The translations under genes were made by a program, and so were the position numbers. The notes under the pieces are model-generated. The model was not told where the DNA came from. It saw only the letters and a list, made by a program, of their open reading frames with translations, and made no database searches. DNA of 64,000 bases. It comes from Isochrysis galbana (taxonomy: Eukaryota > Haptophyta > Isochrysidales > Isochrysidaceae). Shown piece after piece: positions 10,196 to 20,684 of this stretch. Positions within the stretch are counted from its first letter, which is position 1. The number at the start of each line of letters is the position of its first letter. The stretch covers positions 2,304,887-2,368,886 of the forward strand of contig CM030937.1 of the NCBI GenBank assembly GCA_018136815.1. Reading direction: 5' to 3'.

Positions 10196-11000
10196 CTACT
10201 AGTAGTACTTAATATCACCCATCGCATTAGGCGCGAGGCTGGGCCACCGGTGACTTGATCTTTCATCGTGTGGAGCCAACGCAAAGCCGAATGGTCTACG
10301 ACGAGAGTGAAGTGACGACCCCAAAGATAAGGCCTCCAATTTCGCATCGATTCTAGCGCTGCTAGAAGTTCGATTTCAGTAACTGTCCCATGGCTCTCAG
10401 CCGGACTCAAACTCAAACTACGACCGTAGTAGGCAACGGCGCGCTCTCTCCCTTCGTCGTCCTTCTGAGCGAGGACTCCGGCGATGCCGAGCTTGCTAGC
10501 CCCGTCGGTCTTAACGAGGAAAGGACGGTCGTCTCGAGGAGGTGCGAGTACGGGTTCTTCATAGCAGATAGCAGATAGCTTGTGCTTGAGATCTTGTGGA
10601 TAGCCTGGAGCCTGGCGATAGGCTTCTGTTTGCGACTCGACCGGTACATCGCAGCCTTTCCGCGTGAGAGCGGTTGACGGCGCTGCACGGATCGCGAACC
10701 GACGGATAAAACGGCGGTAGTACGAGCACAGTCCAAGGAACGAAGGACGGCTTCGATCGAGTTGATTTGGGTAGGTTCGATTTTCGAGACGGCTTCCACT
10801 CTTCCACTTTCTTGGGATCCATCCGAAAACCTTCACGCGAAACAACGTGGCCGAGATGTTCAGCCGAGGTGGCAAAGAAAAGGCATTTCGACATCTTGCA
10901 AGTGAGGCCCGCCCAGATGAGACGCTCCAAGACAAGATCAAGACGGTGTAACATTTGTTGGAATGAGGATTGACGACAACTATCAACTATATGTAAATAT
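10196..11000 (-). pseudogene. Decayed Ty3/gypsy pol: RT C-terminus and RNase H
   Basis: On the minus strand, the first frame reads MLHRLDLVLERLIWAGLTC and KMSKCLFFATSAEHLGHVVS, the typical end of a gypsy RT. A second frame continues with FLGLCSYYRRFIRRFA, then RPFLVKTDGASKLGIAGVLA, SPAESHGTVTEIELLAA and FTLVVDHSALRWL, which is the RT-RNase H connection and the RNase H core. The D..ASxxGxGxVL and TxxExExLA blocks are diagnostic. At least one frameshift and lost flanks make it non-functional. A truncated S fragment begins right beside it at 10999. Confidence 0.85.
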
Positions 11001-11280
11001 AAGTTTATACTTGGTTCACGCATGGCGGGGCACGAGCCCCCCCCCCCCCCCCCTCTCCACGCCTCCCCCGCCGTGGGGGAGGAACCACCCACGCTCCTGG
11101 CATGCCTGATGGCTTGCCAGGAGGATACTCTCCCATGGGGAAAGCCTCACGGCTGGGCCCCCACAAGGAACAAGGAAACGCAACACAATGCGTCTAACCA
11201 CAACTTAACCAAAAGGCCTATCTCCCCCTCCCCCCTCCCCCGAAGCCAGACCCAAGGTAGTGCACATGGGTCGACCCCCT
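10999..11280 (+). repeat. Family S fragment joined to a second repeat
   Basis: From AAGTTTATACTTGGTTCACG to about 11130 this follows the S 5' part, including GCCTGATGGCTTGCCAGGAG. It then switches to CCCATGGGGAAAGCCTC and GGCTGGGCCCCCACAAGG, a block that recurs at 59050-59110. The CCCCCTCCCCCGAAGCCAGA and CACATGGGTCGACCCCC parts recur at about 59150-59170 and 59398-59415. Confidence 0.6.
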
Positions 11281-11639
11281 GACGGATCGAGCATGACCAC
11301 TGGCTCGATATGCGACGAGACGGAAGGGAAACGATCGGCGGGAGGCGCGGCTAAGGTGGCCGGGAGTGATGGAATGGCGGGCTGGACCACCTCCTCAGCA
11401 GAGGAAGGCGGGAGGACGGGCTTGGGCGAGGGCGAGCGCGACGACGGAGCGGACATGGCTGGGCGGATCGGGAGTGATAGGCTGAGGCTGAGGGAGCGGA
11501 GAGGTTTGGTATTGAGGTAGTGTTGAGAACGAGGGACGAGAACAGGAACGAGAACGAGAACGAGAGCGACGAACGAAGAACGACAGACGACAGACGGTTA
11601 GGGTGCGATGGACCGACGAGATGACACTACACTCACGTC

Positions 11640-11880
11640 AACACTCTCCTCACTAACGTATCCTTATCACGGAACGCACAGGAACCTGCTGACAGACCGA
11701 ACAAGGACAAGGAAGAGAATGCCGACAAGAGAGCGACGGGGCGACGGACGATCCGACGGGACTCTTTGATCGGCATGCACCAGAAGCCAGAGGCCAGGTC
11801 CAGGAGGCACGAAAAGAGCGAGTCTCTAGAACCTTGGCCTCGCGAGAGACGATCGATAGCCTCCACGGTGAGGTCAAGTT
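11640..11880 (-). pseudogene. Ty3/gypsy reverse-transcriptase fragment, N-terminal RT block
   Basis: The minus-strand frame contains EAIDRLSRGQG, then LFSCLLDLASGFWCMPIKES. It resembles the gypsy RT block DLxSGFxxxPI, which holds the first catalytic Asp. Only about 60 codons are recognisable and frames change around them. Confidence 0.6.
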
Positions 11881-11899
11881 GACTCGACTCGAGCTACCT

Positions 11900-13600
11900 T
11901 CCAGGGTAAATGAACACTTCTGGTATCACTCCGCACCAGTAAAACAAAATTATCTCTGCACAAGCAACAACACTCTATCTCACACTCCATGAACCCAACT
12001 AGCTGCACCCTTGACAATCGCAAGGTCGAAGTCCTTCCCGAAGGTCAATGGTGTGGCACACAATTCAATTGGAAGGAACTGACGGACGGGCATCAGGTGG
12101 AACAGTGCCTTGCCACAGCGGTCCATGCAGGCCGTGACGAACGAGATCGTCCAATCGTACATGCATGTTACGTGGACCCAAACTTGAAATGCAGGGCGAA
12201 GACAGAAGATCGGTTGTGCATCGACGGACCAGCGGCCTGTGTGCTCGATGCTTCTCAGGTACCGGCCTTCCTCAACAACGTGGGCAACTTCTTTGAACAC
12301 CACCAAAGGCCAAAACTCCATGTGTGAAGTGTCAAGTTGACTCGAGCTACCTTCAGGTGACAACGGAAAAGTGCTAGCAGGGATTGGGGATTGGGGGTAA
12401 AATGCACGCTTTCTCGCCTTTCGTACATAACGTTATGGATATGTTGTGGAGTTTGTTTTTTTTTTGAGGGGGGGGGACCCTCGCCTATGCCCAATGACAG
12501 AGCGCACCGCGTACATGCAGCAACACAGTGTTTGTCACTCACGCAGACGAAAGAAATCTTCATCAGCTATGGCGCATCCTACTTTGTGTCACGCGCGGTC
12601 CAGCCGCAGAGCCCTCAAGCTGAGGGAGAGAAGACCAAAAGCGAGCGCGCCGCGGCGGGGGGGGGGAAGGGAGGGGGATGGATGAGTCGGTGGAGAGGTG
12701 GAAGGTTTTTTGTTTTTGTGTGGCCCCAACTCCCCCACCGTCGGTGCACACTGCCCAGTGGCTCTGTCTCAACCAACAAACCAACCCAAACACCTGCTCC
12801 AAAAAAAACAACTGCCCCACCTGACAGCACAACTGATGGTCCAACAGATGCCGCCCCACCCTGACCACGGAAGCGTTTGCTCACACCCCCACGTCGATGT
12901 TCCCCTCGTTTTCCAGGTTGTTCTTTGGATCTCTCTATTATAGACTTCTGCGTAGACACGAGCGATAAGGGGACATCGTGAGTTCCAATCAGATATCGAC
13001 CCTGCCCCACATCGAGTCCATGCACCACGTGTGTGTGTGTGTGTGTTTCGACATACGTGTGAAAGGTGGCCCAGTTGAGTCATGTAACCTCCAGGTGACA
13101 ACGGAAGGTGCTAGCAGGGATGGGGATAATTGAACGCTTTTGGTCTTTGAGAGCTGATAAGCTGTTACCCCATCCTTGGTTTTTGCCGCAGGGCCGGTCG
13201 CCCCCCCTCCGCCCTCCCTCCCCCCTCCCCCCCTTCTCCCCTATGGCGCTCCCCCATCCACACATGCACTTCATACTTCATTTCCCTCCAGAAAGACAAC
13301 TTGCAGTAGACAGTAACAGTAGATCTCTCTTATCTCTTATGCAGCATGCAGCCCTTCTCTCCCCACTACCCAGCACGAGCAAAAGCAAAAGTACAAATAC
13401 AAAATAGCGTAGCAGCCATTTGGCATTTGGCTGCTGTGATCCTGGCAGCAAAGAGTTAGTATGGTGAGGAAGAGGGAGCTGGGAAGGCTCATTATAAAGA
13501 AGCACCCCCGCCACCACCAACAAAAGGAGGATCACTACTACTCTAGTCTAGAGTAGTGTCACTGTGTCACGAGCAGGAGGCGACGAGTACTCGATTAGGG
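11900..13600. other. Repeat-rich spacer with LTR-like blocks
   Basis: No supported host gene. Blocks at about 12325-12395 and 13058-13140 share CCAGGTGACAACGGAA-type sequence followed by GTGCTAGCAGGGATGGGGAT, and recur at 40245-40330. The minus-strand frame over 11980-12360 may be remnant integrase but is too degraded to assert. A T/G homopolymer pair lies at 12457-12477, and (GT)n at 13029-13046. Confidence 0.45.
13058..13140. repeat. LTR-end/PBS-like repeat, copy at 13.1 kb
   Basis: Closely matches 40245-40330 across AACCTCCAGGTGACAACG, GGTGCTAGCAGGGATGGGGA and TAATTGAACGCTTTTGGTCT. TGCTAGCAGGGATGG resembles a primer-binding site complementary to an initiator tRNA-Met 3' end, which would place an LTR just upstream. 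Orientation and full LTR limits are not established. Confidence 0.4.
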
Positions 13601-13767
13601 GTATAAAATGAAGCTTGATGGGAGGCTGTGAATACCACGATACGAGGTTGCTGCGCGCGCGCCTGCCCTCCCTCCTCTCCCCCTCGGTCTCCCCCTCGCC
13701 CTCTCTCTTGCCTCACAGCGCGTGCTGCTCCCTCTCTCTCACACTTCTCCTCCTCAAGCCGCCACCG

Positions 13768-14379
13768 ATGGGGCTGGCCAAACTGCTGCGGATGCTGCTG
13801 CCTATCGGCTTCTTCCTGATGCAGAGCCCACTTGCGTACAAGGCTGCCGGTGCTCCTCTTGTGCCGCTCCAGGTGCTCGCGCGCTATGTGTACGAAGAGA
13901 CTGCGGGGAAGCCGCAGGCGGAGCATGTGGCCATTGGCTTGCGTGCCGTGCTCTTCCCCGGCAATCTTCTCCGCGCCGCGCTCTGTGCGGCACCGCTCAA
14001 CAGGACAGAGGGCGCGCCGAGTCTCGATGTCAACGAGGTGTGGGAGCGCAGCATCCAGCTTGGCACACGCAACGCCTACACACTCAAGTCGTCGACTGAA
14101 CAGCAGCAGCTTCTGCTCGTGGGCTGCGCTTGCAGCATCCTAGGAGCTCTCCTGTCGCTCCTGCTCTTCCGTGTGCATGTTCTTCTCCTCCTCGGCGTCA
14201 CAGTGCTCGGCGTGTTCTTCGGCCTCAATGGTCTTACAGCCACTGTACAATACGCTCTCTGCGTCATGCTACCCGTTTATGAGATGAGCAAAGCTGCTGC
14301 GGCGACAACGGCCACACCGACAACTACAACTACCAAGAAGATACCAAAACCAGCGAATAAGGCAGGAAAGAAGGCGTGA
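13768..14379 (+). CDS. Small membrane protein, unknown family
   Basis: 203 aa from the ATG at 13768, which sits in a good context (CCACCGATGG). Upstream in-frame ATGs at 13615/13618 add a leucine/serine low-complexity leader I discount. The N-terminus MGLAKLLRMLLPIGFFLM is a membrane anchor or signal anchor. Two closely spaced hydrophobic segments lie at about residues 115-160 (LLLVGCACSILGALLSLLL and VHVLLLLGVTVLGVFFGLNG). The tail is Lys/Thr/Ala-rich (KKIPKPANKAGKKA), probably cytosolic. I recognise no catalytic motif. A pair of TM helices with a basic tail would suit an ER or organelle membrane protein, but this is inference. Confidence 0.65.
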   Translation: MGLAKLLRMLLPIGFFLMQSPLAYKAAGAPLVPLQVLARYVYEETAGKPQAEHVAIGLRAVLFPGNLLRAALCAAPLNRTEGAPSLDVNEVWERSIQLGTRNAYTLKSSTEQQQLLLVGCACSILGALLSLLLFRVHVLLLLGVTVLGVFFGLNGLTATVQYALCVMLPVYEMSKAAAATTATPTTTTTKKIPKPANKAGKKA

Positions 14380-14673
14380 AGACCACCCATTCCTGTATGT
14401 GACGAGAGGACGCTCTGCAATGTGGCTTCTACAGCTCTCGATCGCGCTCACTAATTGACATTGGTTGATGAAGCCAAGCGGAACTGGTCGTGGTAGAATA
14501 GGCTCAAATGGCATCGATCACAGAGATGCGTATTCACACAGGACACGTCTGCAAGATGCAGCGTTGCACATTGTGAGATGCGCGCGTGCTATAATTCTGT
14601 GCAACTAAACATAGAACAACATAGGTCGGACACGTGTGCGGCTTCCAGATTGTATTTGCATTGCGCTCTCTCA

Positions 14674-14691
14674 TGCGTACGCTCACGTGTA
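14674..14691. repeat. Target-site duplication (3' side) of L element
   Basis: TGCGTACGCTCACGTGTA, identical to 16139-16156, bounding the minus-strand L copy. Confidence 0.9.
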
Positions 14692-16138
14692 AAAGAAACA
14701 TCTGAAGATTCTGGGCTACACACCTACTATTGTCTGGATATCTCCTCTCTACTTACACCGCCCTTAATTTCCCTCCCTCCACCTCTTTCCCTGCCCCCCT
14801 TCATTCCTTGGTCTTCGGTTTCAGGGGTCCGGCCCTGGTGCCCTACCTAAGGCCTGGTTCGGAGTGTGGGGGCCGGGCAGGCCTATTGTCTTCTTCGTGT
14901 CCTGCGTGCCCTCCCGGGTTCGCGTTGGTCGTCAGGCTTACGTCAGGTTCTTGCCATCCCTAGTGATTCCCAGGTCCTCTGTGCCCCTGGCTTATTCGCC
15001 TTCGTTTCGTTGCTCCTTGTTCTCCTCGACGGCGTGTGCTATCCCTAGCTTGGTGGCTAGCTCCACTAGCTCCTCGCTGGGTTTGAGCCCACCCTTGTCG
15101 TTCAACATAAAAACGGGTCTCAAGTCGCTTATGTCTATTCTTTTTTTTAGGTTGCCTACCCATGCCCGCTTGGGCGGTTCTTGTCGAGTCGGTTCCGTTT
15201 GCGAAGACCAGTGCTTTGCTCAGTGTGGTGTATCTCTCTATCGTTCTTATCAATATCGATTCTTCCGAGAATTTTATGCCATCATAATGAATTCTATAGA
15301 AGTCTGTGATGATATATCTCCACGCTAATAGATATAGTGTATATATCGCCTTCGGGGCGTCCCCTTTCGGGTAGATGAATAGATTGTCGACGATGTGGTC
15401 TTCTCTACTTTTTTCCGCCGCAGGTGAGAACCTGGCGACTTTGTTCAGCGCACATAATATGTTGGTTATCCCCTGGCATTCGCCTAGGTGCGTCGAAGAT
15501 TCGTCCGCTTCTCCACATATGCGGCACGTATTGGTTCTATCCGGAAATCGGTTGTACGTGCCCACTCGCCTATGCGTGATGTGTTTGAAATGCAGGTGCA
15601 TATCGCGCGCCGTCACCATTGGGGATGTGTACAGCTTCGCTAGGTGCGCCCATGTGTCCTCGGGAATCTGAAGTCTTTCTTCCCATTTGGTGGGTCCTGC
15701 GTGTCGTTTTCGTTTTCGAGTAGTTCGTTGGAGGGCTTCGGTCAAGTGTTCCACTCCGGTCTCGTCTAGCGGTGTTCTGCCGTTCAGTGTGTGTTCGTCC
15801 GCCAGCGGGTATTCGAATCTCTTGTTAGATTTGTAGCCCTCTCCCCATTTTGCTGGCGGGGAGGTGTCTAGGTTCTCGGGTGCGTTGGGCAGTCTCGCCC
15901 CAATTATTGGAGTGCCCAAGTACGAGAGCTCCGCTTCATACCACGCGCCTTTGATTTTCGCGTAGTAGTCTCCATCCTGCGTTATGTGTATGTGTATTTC
16001 GGGGGGTGGTTCTTCCGGGCGGTGTTGTTCGTCGACAGGGGGGTGTCCATGAGTCCTTCGTCCATCGCGGCGAGGGCGGCGGCAGCGAGAGCGGGCGGCG
16101 GCGCGCGCTCCATGACCTTATCGTTTTAACGATAGTTC
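14692..16138 (-). mobile_element. Family L non-LTR retroelement, internally deleted copy
   Basis: A 1447-bp minus-strand insertion bounded by perfect 18-bp duplications. The 5' end reads GAACTATCGTTAAAACGATA followed by AGGTCATGGAGCGCGCG, like the starts of the copies at 43310 and about 22540. The 3' UTR (about 14692-14960) matches 57285-57560 closely and ends in CTTCAGATGTTTCTTTT. The element goes from an ORF1-like start to an ORF2-like C-terminal domain within about 100 bp; the endonuclease and RT cores are absent. Mobility would need an enzyme in trans. Confidence 0.85.
14960..16115 (-). pseudogene. L-element fusion ORF: ORF1-like start plus LINE C-terminal zinc-knuckle domain, frame broken
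   Basis: The ATG at 16115 begins MERAPPPALAAAALAAMDEG. Near 16025 the frame shifts within a C-run and continues as EIHIHITQDGDYYAKIKGAW and AELSYLGTPIIG. The rest aligns nearly residue for residue with the intact ORF at 57619-58875, including MHLHFKHITHRRVGTYNRF and the knuckle CRICGEADESSTHLGEC (C-x2-C-x8-H-x3-C), which resembles zf-RVT at the end of LINE ORF2. A second shift in an A-run near 15145 breaks the C-terminus relative to the intact copy. Both shifts are in homopolymers, so they could be decay or assembly error. Confidence 0.7.
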
Positions 16139-16156
16139 TGCGTACGCTCACGTGTA
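16139..16156. repeat. Target-site duplication (5' side) of L element
   Basis: TGCGTACGCTCACGTGTA, identical to 14674-14691. Confidence 0.9.
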
Positions 16157-16159
16157 GCA

Positions 16160-17518
16160 CAGACTCATCTTTATAAGTGATCATAAAACTGTTGCGAGTA
16201 GGGGGAGTCCGTCCCGCGCCCGAAGAGGGTCGGTTTCCCCCTCTCCCGCCGGGATCCCCCGAAGGTCCGTTTCGGCGCCGAAGCGGCCCTCCCAGCGGCC
16301 CCCTCCCTTCCCTCCCCCCCTTTCGGTATCCCCGAGGACCGCTGCCCCGATGCCGCGGGGGCGGCCCCCCTTGCTTCCCCGCACAGTCCCTAGGCCCCCT
16401 TCCTGGTTTCTTACCCCCCCCCACCCTGTTTACTCCCTTGTGTGTTCCCGCGCCTCTTTCCGCGGCGGCATTGTCTCATCTTTTCCCGCCACGCCTTCCG
16501 TCCCGATGTCCGACGCCGGTGACCCCCAGCCCCATGATTCTTCCGTGTGCTGTGCCCCCCAATGTGCTGACCCTCTGAGCGGCCCACCAGGCCCTGCCCC
16601 GCCCCCTGTCCATATCCACGGCGGCCCACAACTGATGTCCCCCGGTCCCTCCTCGTCCCTCCCCAGCTCCCCATGTTCATACAATGGCAGCTAATAATGA
16701 TCCACAGCTCCATCCATATCACCACTGCTATCATCATGGATCATGGTAGCGGAGGTCGTTCCCCTTCGCACCGACCTCGCCGACCTCACACGCACCCCCA
16801 CGCACGCTCCTTCCCGCCGCCTGCTCCCGACGGCCCGCAGCTCGGTCCGCTCCACCCTCCAACCCACTGGCAACCACAGCAACCACAACAGCCACAACAA
16901 CCATAGGGGGCGCACAGCGGCTGGGCGACCCCCTACGCAAACCGCTACGAGTCTGACGCACCCGACGAATCGGACGACGCGACTGACGCCGGCGGGTCGC
17001 CCACCCGTCCACCAACTTGTCCGACCCACCAATACCAACGCCGGCACCAGTCAACACAACCAGCCCACAGCATCCAATGGGGACCCCTCCCCGCCTCAGA
17101 CATGGGGGGCATCGGCATAGAGCCGCTGACAAACGGCGCGCGCGCGATTGGCATAAGTGCTTGATCTATGGCAGCGAGCGAACAAGATACAAGACTGAGC
17201 ACACACATCATAGAATATACATATTACACTATACATGCAACTTGAACCAGGGCATCCAACATCGGCAGCGTGTACCTTGCATCCTACTTGGCCGACACAT
17301 CGTAACTGCCCGACGAAGTAGAGGAAGAAGGTGGGAGACCGGCCAGATGCAGCGCTAGTGTGACCGCATCCATCATCTCCTAATGATTGTCCGCACGACC
17401 AATCTCAGACTAATAGCAGCACTCACCATGACCTCATGTGGGTGCGGTGGGTTGTGTGGCTAGCCTTTCTCAGGCAGGCTGCACAATGACGAGCACGATG
17501 GAGGATGTCGTTGAGTAG
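16160..17518. other. C-rich intergenic spacer
   Basis: Pro/Thr/His-biased frames occur on both strands because of C-rich low-complexity sequence (for example CAACCACAACAGCCACAACA near 16875). The plus frame 16743-17120 superficially resembles a disordered retroelement ORF1 but has no diagnostic motif. No gene is called. Confidence 0.4.
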
Positions 17519-19924
17519 CTAGCGCGGCTCCAACGATTTCAACCACGAGTCAACGAGAGCTCCAGCGGAATCTCTTGCTCTCCGGGGGCCGATGAGAAAA
17601 AGAACTGCGACCTCGTCGCTCAGATTGGGGACCTCATCGGAATTTGAGTGCCAGCCCGGCTCACTTGCTTTCCTTTCGCGATCGGCCTCCAACGGCAAGC
17701 CGCTCGGTTCCCACTGGGTCGGCTGTCGTATGAGGAGTGCTAAAGCACAAGTCTGCTGCTCCAATGCTCGAAGTGCGCCGCGCGATTCCGAGCCCAGTAT
17801 CCGCACAGCCGTGGAGCGGTGCACCGGGATGGTAGTTACGCCGGCGGCGCCGTAGCGCACAGTGGTAAGGAGCAGTCCGAGCACGCGTGGCAGCGTTGCA
17901 GCATGCCAGTTTAGGCGCTCCTCGGCGCCATTTGTCTGCAAGACGATATGTAGTGCGTCACGCTTCTCTCGCAGTGAAACCGCCAGATGGCTCAGAGGTA
18001 TGGACCTAAGGACGGCTGTGGAGGCATCTTGCCATCGCGCGAGTAGAGCCTCGGGCGCCAATGCGGGCTTGTGCAAGTACCATCGGATCAGTACAGCCAC
18101 TGCGGCAGATCGCGAACACACGAGCGCAACAACAGCGAGAATAGCGCGCTCCGCAGCATCCTCGGCTGCAGCGGTGAGCTCAATGGAAGCAGAGCCACGC
18201 GATCGCTGTGCGAGGCGCACAAGGGCCTCATTACCAACGGCTAGTTGAGCACAGCGCATGAAATCTGACTTGACCAAGGCTTCATTTTCGATGAAGAGGC
18301 GTAGCCGTGTTGGGGCCGCTTTCATTGCGATGGCTGCCGCTGCATCCTTCGCAACACTGCGGCAGATAGCCTCAGCATCGGCCGAGGCGACGGCGGAACT
18401 GATTGCACCGATGTTTTGTCCGTCGTGACACGATTCTTGACCGCCATTCGAAAAAATGGGTACGGCGCCAGCCTGATTGCCCGACAAGCGCACCAAGGAG
18501 CGTCGCTCTGGAACCAACCTGCTGTTGTCTTGTGCCTCAGCCTCATCAGTGGCAGATGCGGATTCGCCGCTGTAGGTCTCGCACCATCTCGCCCTTCGCG
18601 CCGCTTCCAAGCGTGCGGCACTTGAGCTTGTGGCACTTGAGCTTGGTGCTGCAAAGTTTTTTCGTCGCCAGCAGTTTGCTGCCAATAGATTTGGCGGCGA
18701 GAAATCATTGGCCGGATGCTGGGCAAGCTGTGCGCATTTTGTCGCGGTTCGTTCGCTTAGCGGCAGACAAGGGCGAGAGATTCGTTGTGATGGTGTCATG
18801 GCGCGTACTGCCGCTTGACGTGGCACATGATTCAATGGGTTGAATGTGGTGTGTTGCGAGTCAATGTTGGAAGTGTCGGTGCTGAATCTGTTATAGGCTC
18901 GAGGGCTGGCTTTCCAGCTACTCGACGGGCTAGGAGGAGGCTCAATTTGCAATCGACTCGACGCACATGCCGATTCGTACGGAACGCGAGACTTGGATGC
19001 CAATGTAGAGAATAGCTTGTCGGGGCTGAGATTGCTTCGGCTAAGACTACCTTGCATTGAGACTATCTCCGTCTTGGGGCTATCTTGGCCGATCACAGAA
19101 GGTATACCGACTGGGGTGGGCTGAGAGCTGGCGGCCACGCTCCAAATAGGCGTCTCCATGCGCACGTTCCCTGGTCCGCTCATGGAGAAATTGTGCGCGT
19201 GATCTCCATGCGCGCTGCAGATAGAACCTCTACGGCCGGCACCACCACAAGCGATTGTACTAGGGGTCGCATGCTGGCCAGGCCCGAGGCAGATCTCTGT
19301 GTCGCCATGGATCACACTCGGAAAACTCCCGCATAACGAATCGGGCGCGCAGCTGCTTTGGTCATAAAATGACGGTTCATCTACTTGCGAGAAACTACCT
19401 AGATCAGCGAAATCCGCAAATCGTGGGGCATCAACTGCCCTCGACTCATGGTAGGCTGCAGCACAACCGCTGGGCCTGCTTCCCTCTCGCTGTGCCAATG
19501 GTGTGACGACGGGCTCGGAGATGACAGCTGGCACGGACGATGGACATAAGAAAGGCGCGTCGACCAACTCGTGCGGTGGTAATTGCGACCACGCTTGCAC
19601 CCGCTGCACAATCTCAGCGAGGCTTTCGTTGTCTGGCGTAGACGCAGGCGGCAACGCTTTCTCAGCCACCTGGGCATTATCGCGAGCTGAGGCGCGAGCA
19701 GGAGCTCCCAGCCCATCGCCCAAGTAGCCATAGTGGTTGATCGTCGAGAGGACCGCCGAGAGTGTCGAGGCGGGCACGGACTCCGCGTCTGTCCGCAGTT
19801 TCCTCACAATCTGCCGCGCGAGAACCCGCTCGGTGCTCCGCTCGCCCCCCCCAGCGCGGCGCGGCTCGGCAAGGACGGGGCGGGTGGGTGTGGTGCATCG
19901 CCGGCCGCCGGCCGCGCGCGCCAT
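17519..19924 (-). CDS. Large protein of unknown function, disordered N-terminal half
   Basis: An uninterrupted 801-codon frame from the ATG at 19924; the longer frame upstream uses a TTG. The first 60 residues are basic and Arg-rich, followed by a conserved-looking segment around ARQIVRKLRTDAESVPASTL. Residues about 130-480 are Ser/Pro/Gln-rich and probably disordered. The last 300 residues are Ala/Leu-rich and helical (for example VLRSIPLSHLAVSLREKRDA), resembling an alpha-solenoid, but I cannot assign HEAT, ARM or another named family. Codon use matches neighbouring genes. It is divergent from the phosphodiesterase gene at 20685, sharing an intergenic region of 760 bp. Function unknown; a scaffold or regulatory role would be guesswork. 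Confidence 0.65.
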   Translation of the reverse strand: MARAAGGRRCTTPTRPVLAEPRRAGGGERSTERVLARQIVRKLRTDAESVPASTLSAVLSTINHYGYLGDGLGAPARASARDNAQVAEKALPPASTPDNESLAEIVQRVQAWSQLPPHELVDAPFLCPSSVPAVISEPVVTPLAQREGSRPSGCAAAYHESRAVDAPRFADFADLGSFSQVDEPSFYDQSSCAPDSLCGSFPSVIHGDTEICLGPGQHATPSTIACGGAGRRGSICSAHGDHAHNFSMSGPGNVRMETPIWSVAASSQPTPVGIPSVIGQDSPKTEIVSMQGSLSRSNLSPDKLFSTLASKSRVPYESACASSRLQIEPPPSPSSSWKASPRAYNRFSTDTSNIDSQHTTFNPLNHVPRQAAVRAMTPSQRISRPCLPLSERTATKCAQLAQHPANDFSPPNLLAANCWRRKNFAAPSSSATSSSAARLEAARRARWCETYSGESASATDEAEAQDNSRLVPERRSLVRLSGNQAGAVPIFSNGGQESCHDGQNIGAISSAVASADAEAICRSVAKDAAAAIAMKAAPTRLRLFIENEALVKSDFMRCAQLAVGNEALVRLAQRSRGSASIELTAAAEDAAERAILAVVALVCSRSAAVAVLIRWYLHKPALAPEALLARWQDASTAVLRSIPLSHLAVSLREKRDALHIVLQTNGAEERLNWHAATLPRVLGLLLTTVRYGAAGVTTIPVHRSTAVRILGSESRGALRALEQQTCALALLIRQPTQWEPSGLPLEADRERKASEPGWHSNSDEVPNLSDEVAVLFLIGPRRARDSAGALVDSWLKSLEPR

Positions 19925-20684
19925 CAGCTTTGGGCGGGCGGAAGGCCCACAGAGGAGAGGAGAGGGAGGTGGGGAGGGGCCGGCTGGGGAGGAAGCGAGA
20001 GGGCGAGAGCGAGAGGCGCCCAAAAAGGCGCCAAGAGAGAGAGGAGAGAGAAAGAGGGAGGGAGAGGAGAGCTGAGATGAGATTCACTTTCTGAGACAGT
20101 CGTCCATAACTCTAAGTGAAGGAGGGGGGGGTCGTAAGAGAGAGATGAAGAAGTCCTCGTCTAATATTCTTGTAGAGACAGAGAAGAAGGAAGAGGTGTA
20201 CGATAGAGAGAGGGGAGAGAAAAGATCTGGAGAGAAGAAGAGATGGAAAAGAAGAGGGAAGAGAGACTGGTGAGCAGGAGGCTGAGAGAGAGAGAGAGAG
20301 ATGAGGAAGAGAGAGAGAAAGTGTGGACGAGGCGAGACACAACAAGAGAGGGGAATCCCTTACTCTAGAGTACTCCTACAGTAAAGTAAAGTACTACTTT
20401 CTTTCGTACTCCTACACCATTCGAAGTTCTCACAGCTAAAGTGCTCTCGCTATCCATCTTGGAACCTGGAAACGGGATTGTTCCTAGTCTCTATTCTCAT
20501 CATGTATTACACATTCGAGAAAAGACCACCCGAGGGACCGAGGGGGGGGGGGGGCAGCCGACGTGAGCTATTCTTGTTCGCGCCCGAGACGAGAGATCTG
20601 GAGATCTTGGCGTCTCGTGGCGCCCCTCTCCACTTTCTACTCTCTACCTACCGGGCAGAGGGGGGGGGTGAAGCCGCTCGGCCG
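19925..20684. promoter_or_regulatory. Shared divergent 5' region
   Basis: Separates two divergent genes. GA-rich tracts (20030-20340) flank a cluster of TACTCTAGAGTACTCC and AGTAAAGTAAAGTACTAC at about 20360-20400. Similar ACTCTACT or AGTAGAAAGTA strings precede other genes (about 7175-7262, 13540-13556). A promoter role is inferred from position only. Confidence 0.35.

Noticed and set aside
11980-12363. Possible gypsy integrase on the minus strand
   Set aside because: No HHCC or DDE motif can be followed; too decayed to claim.
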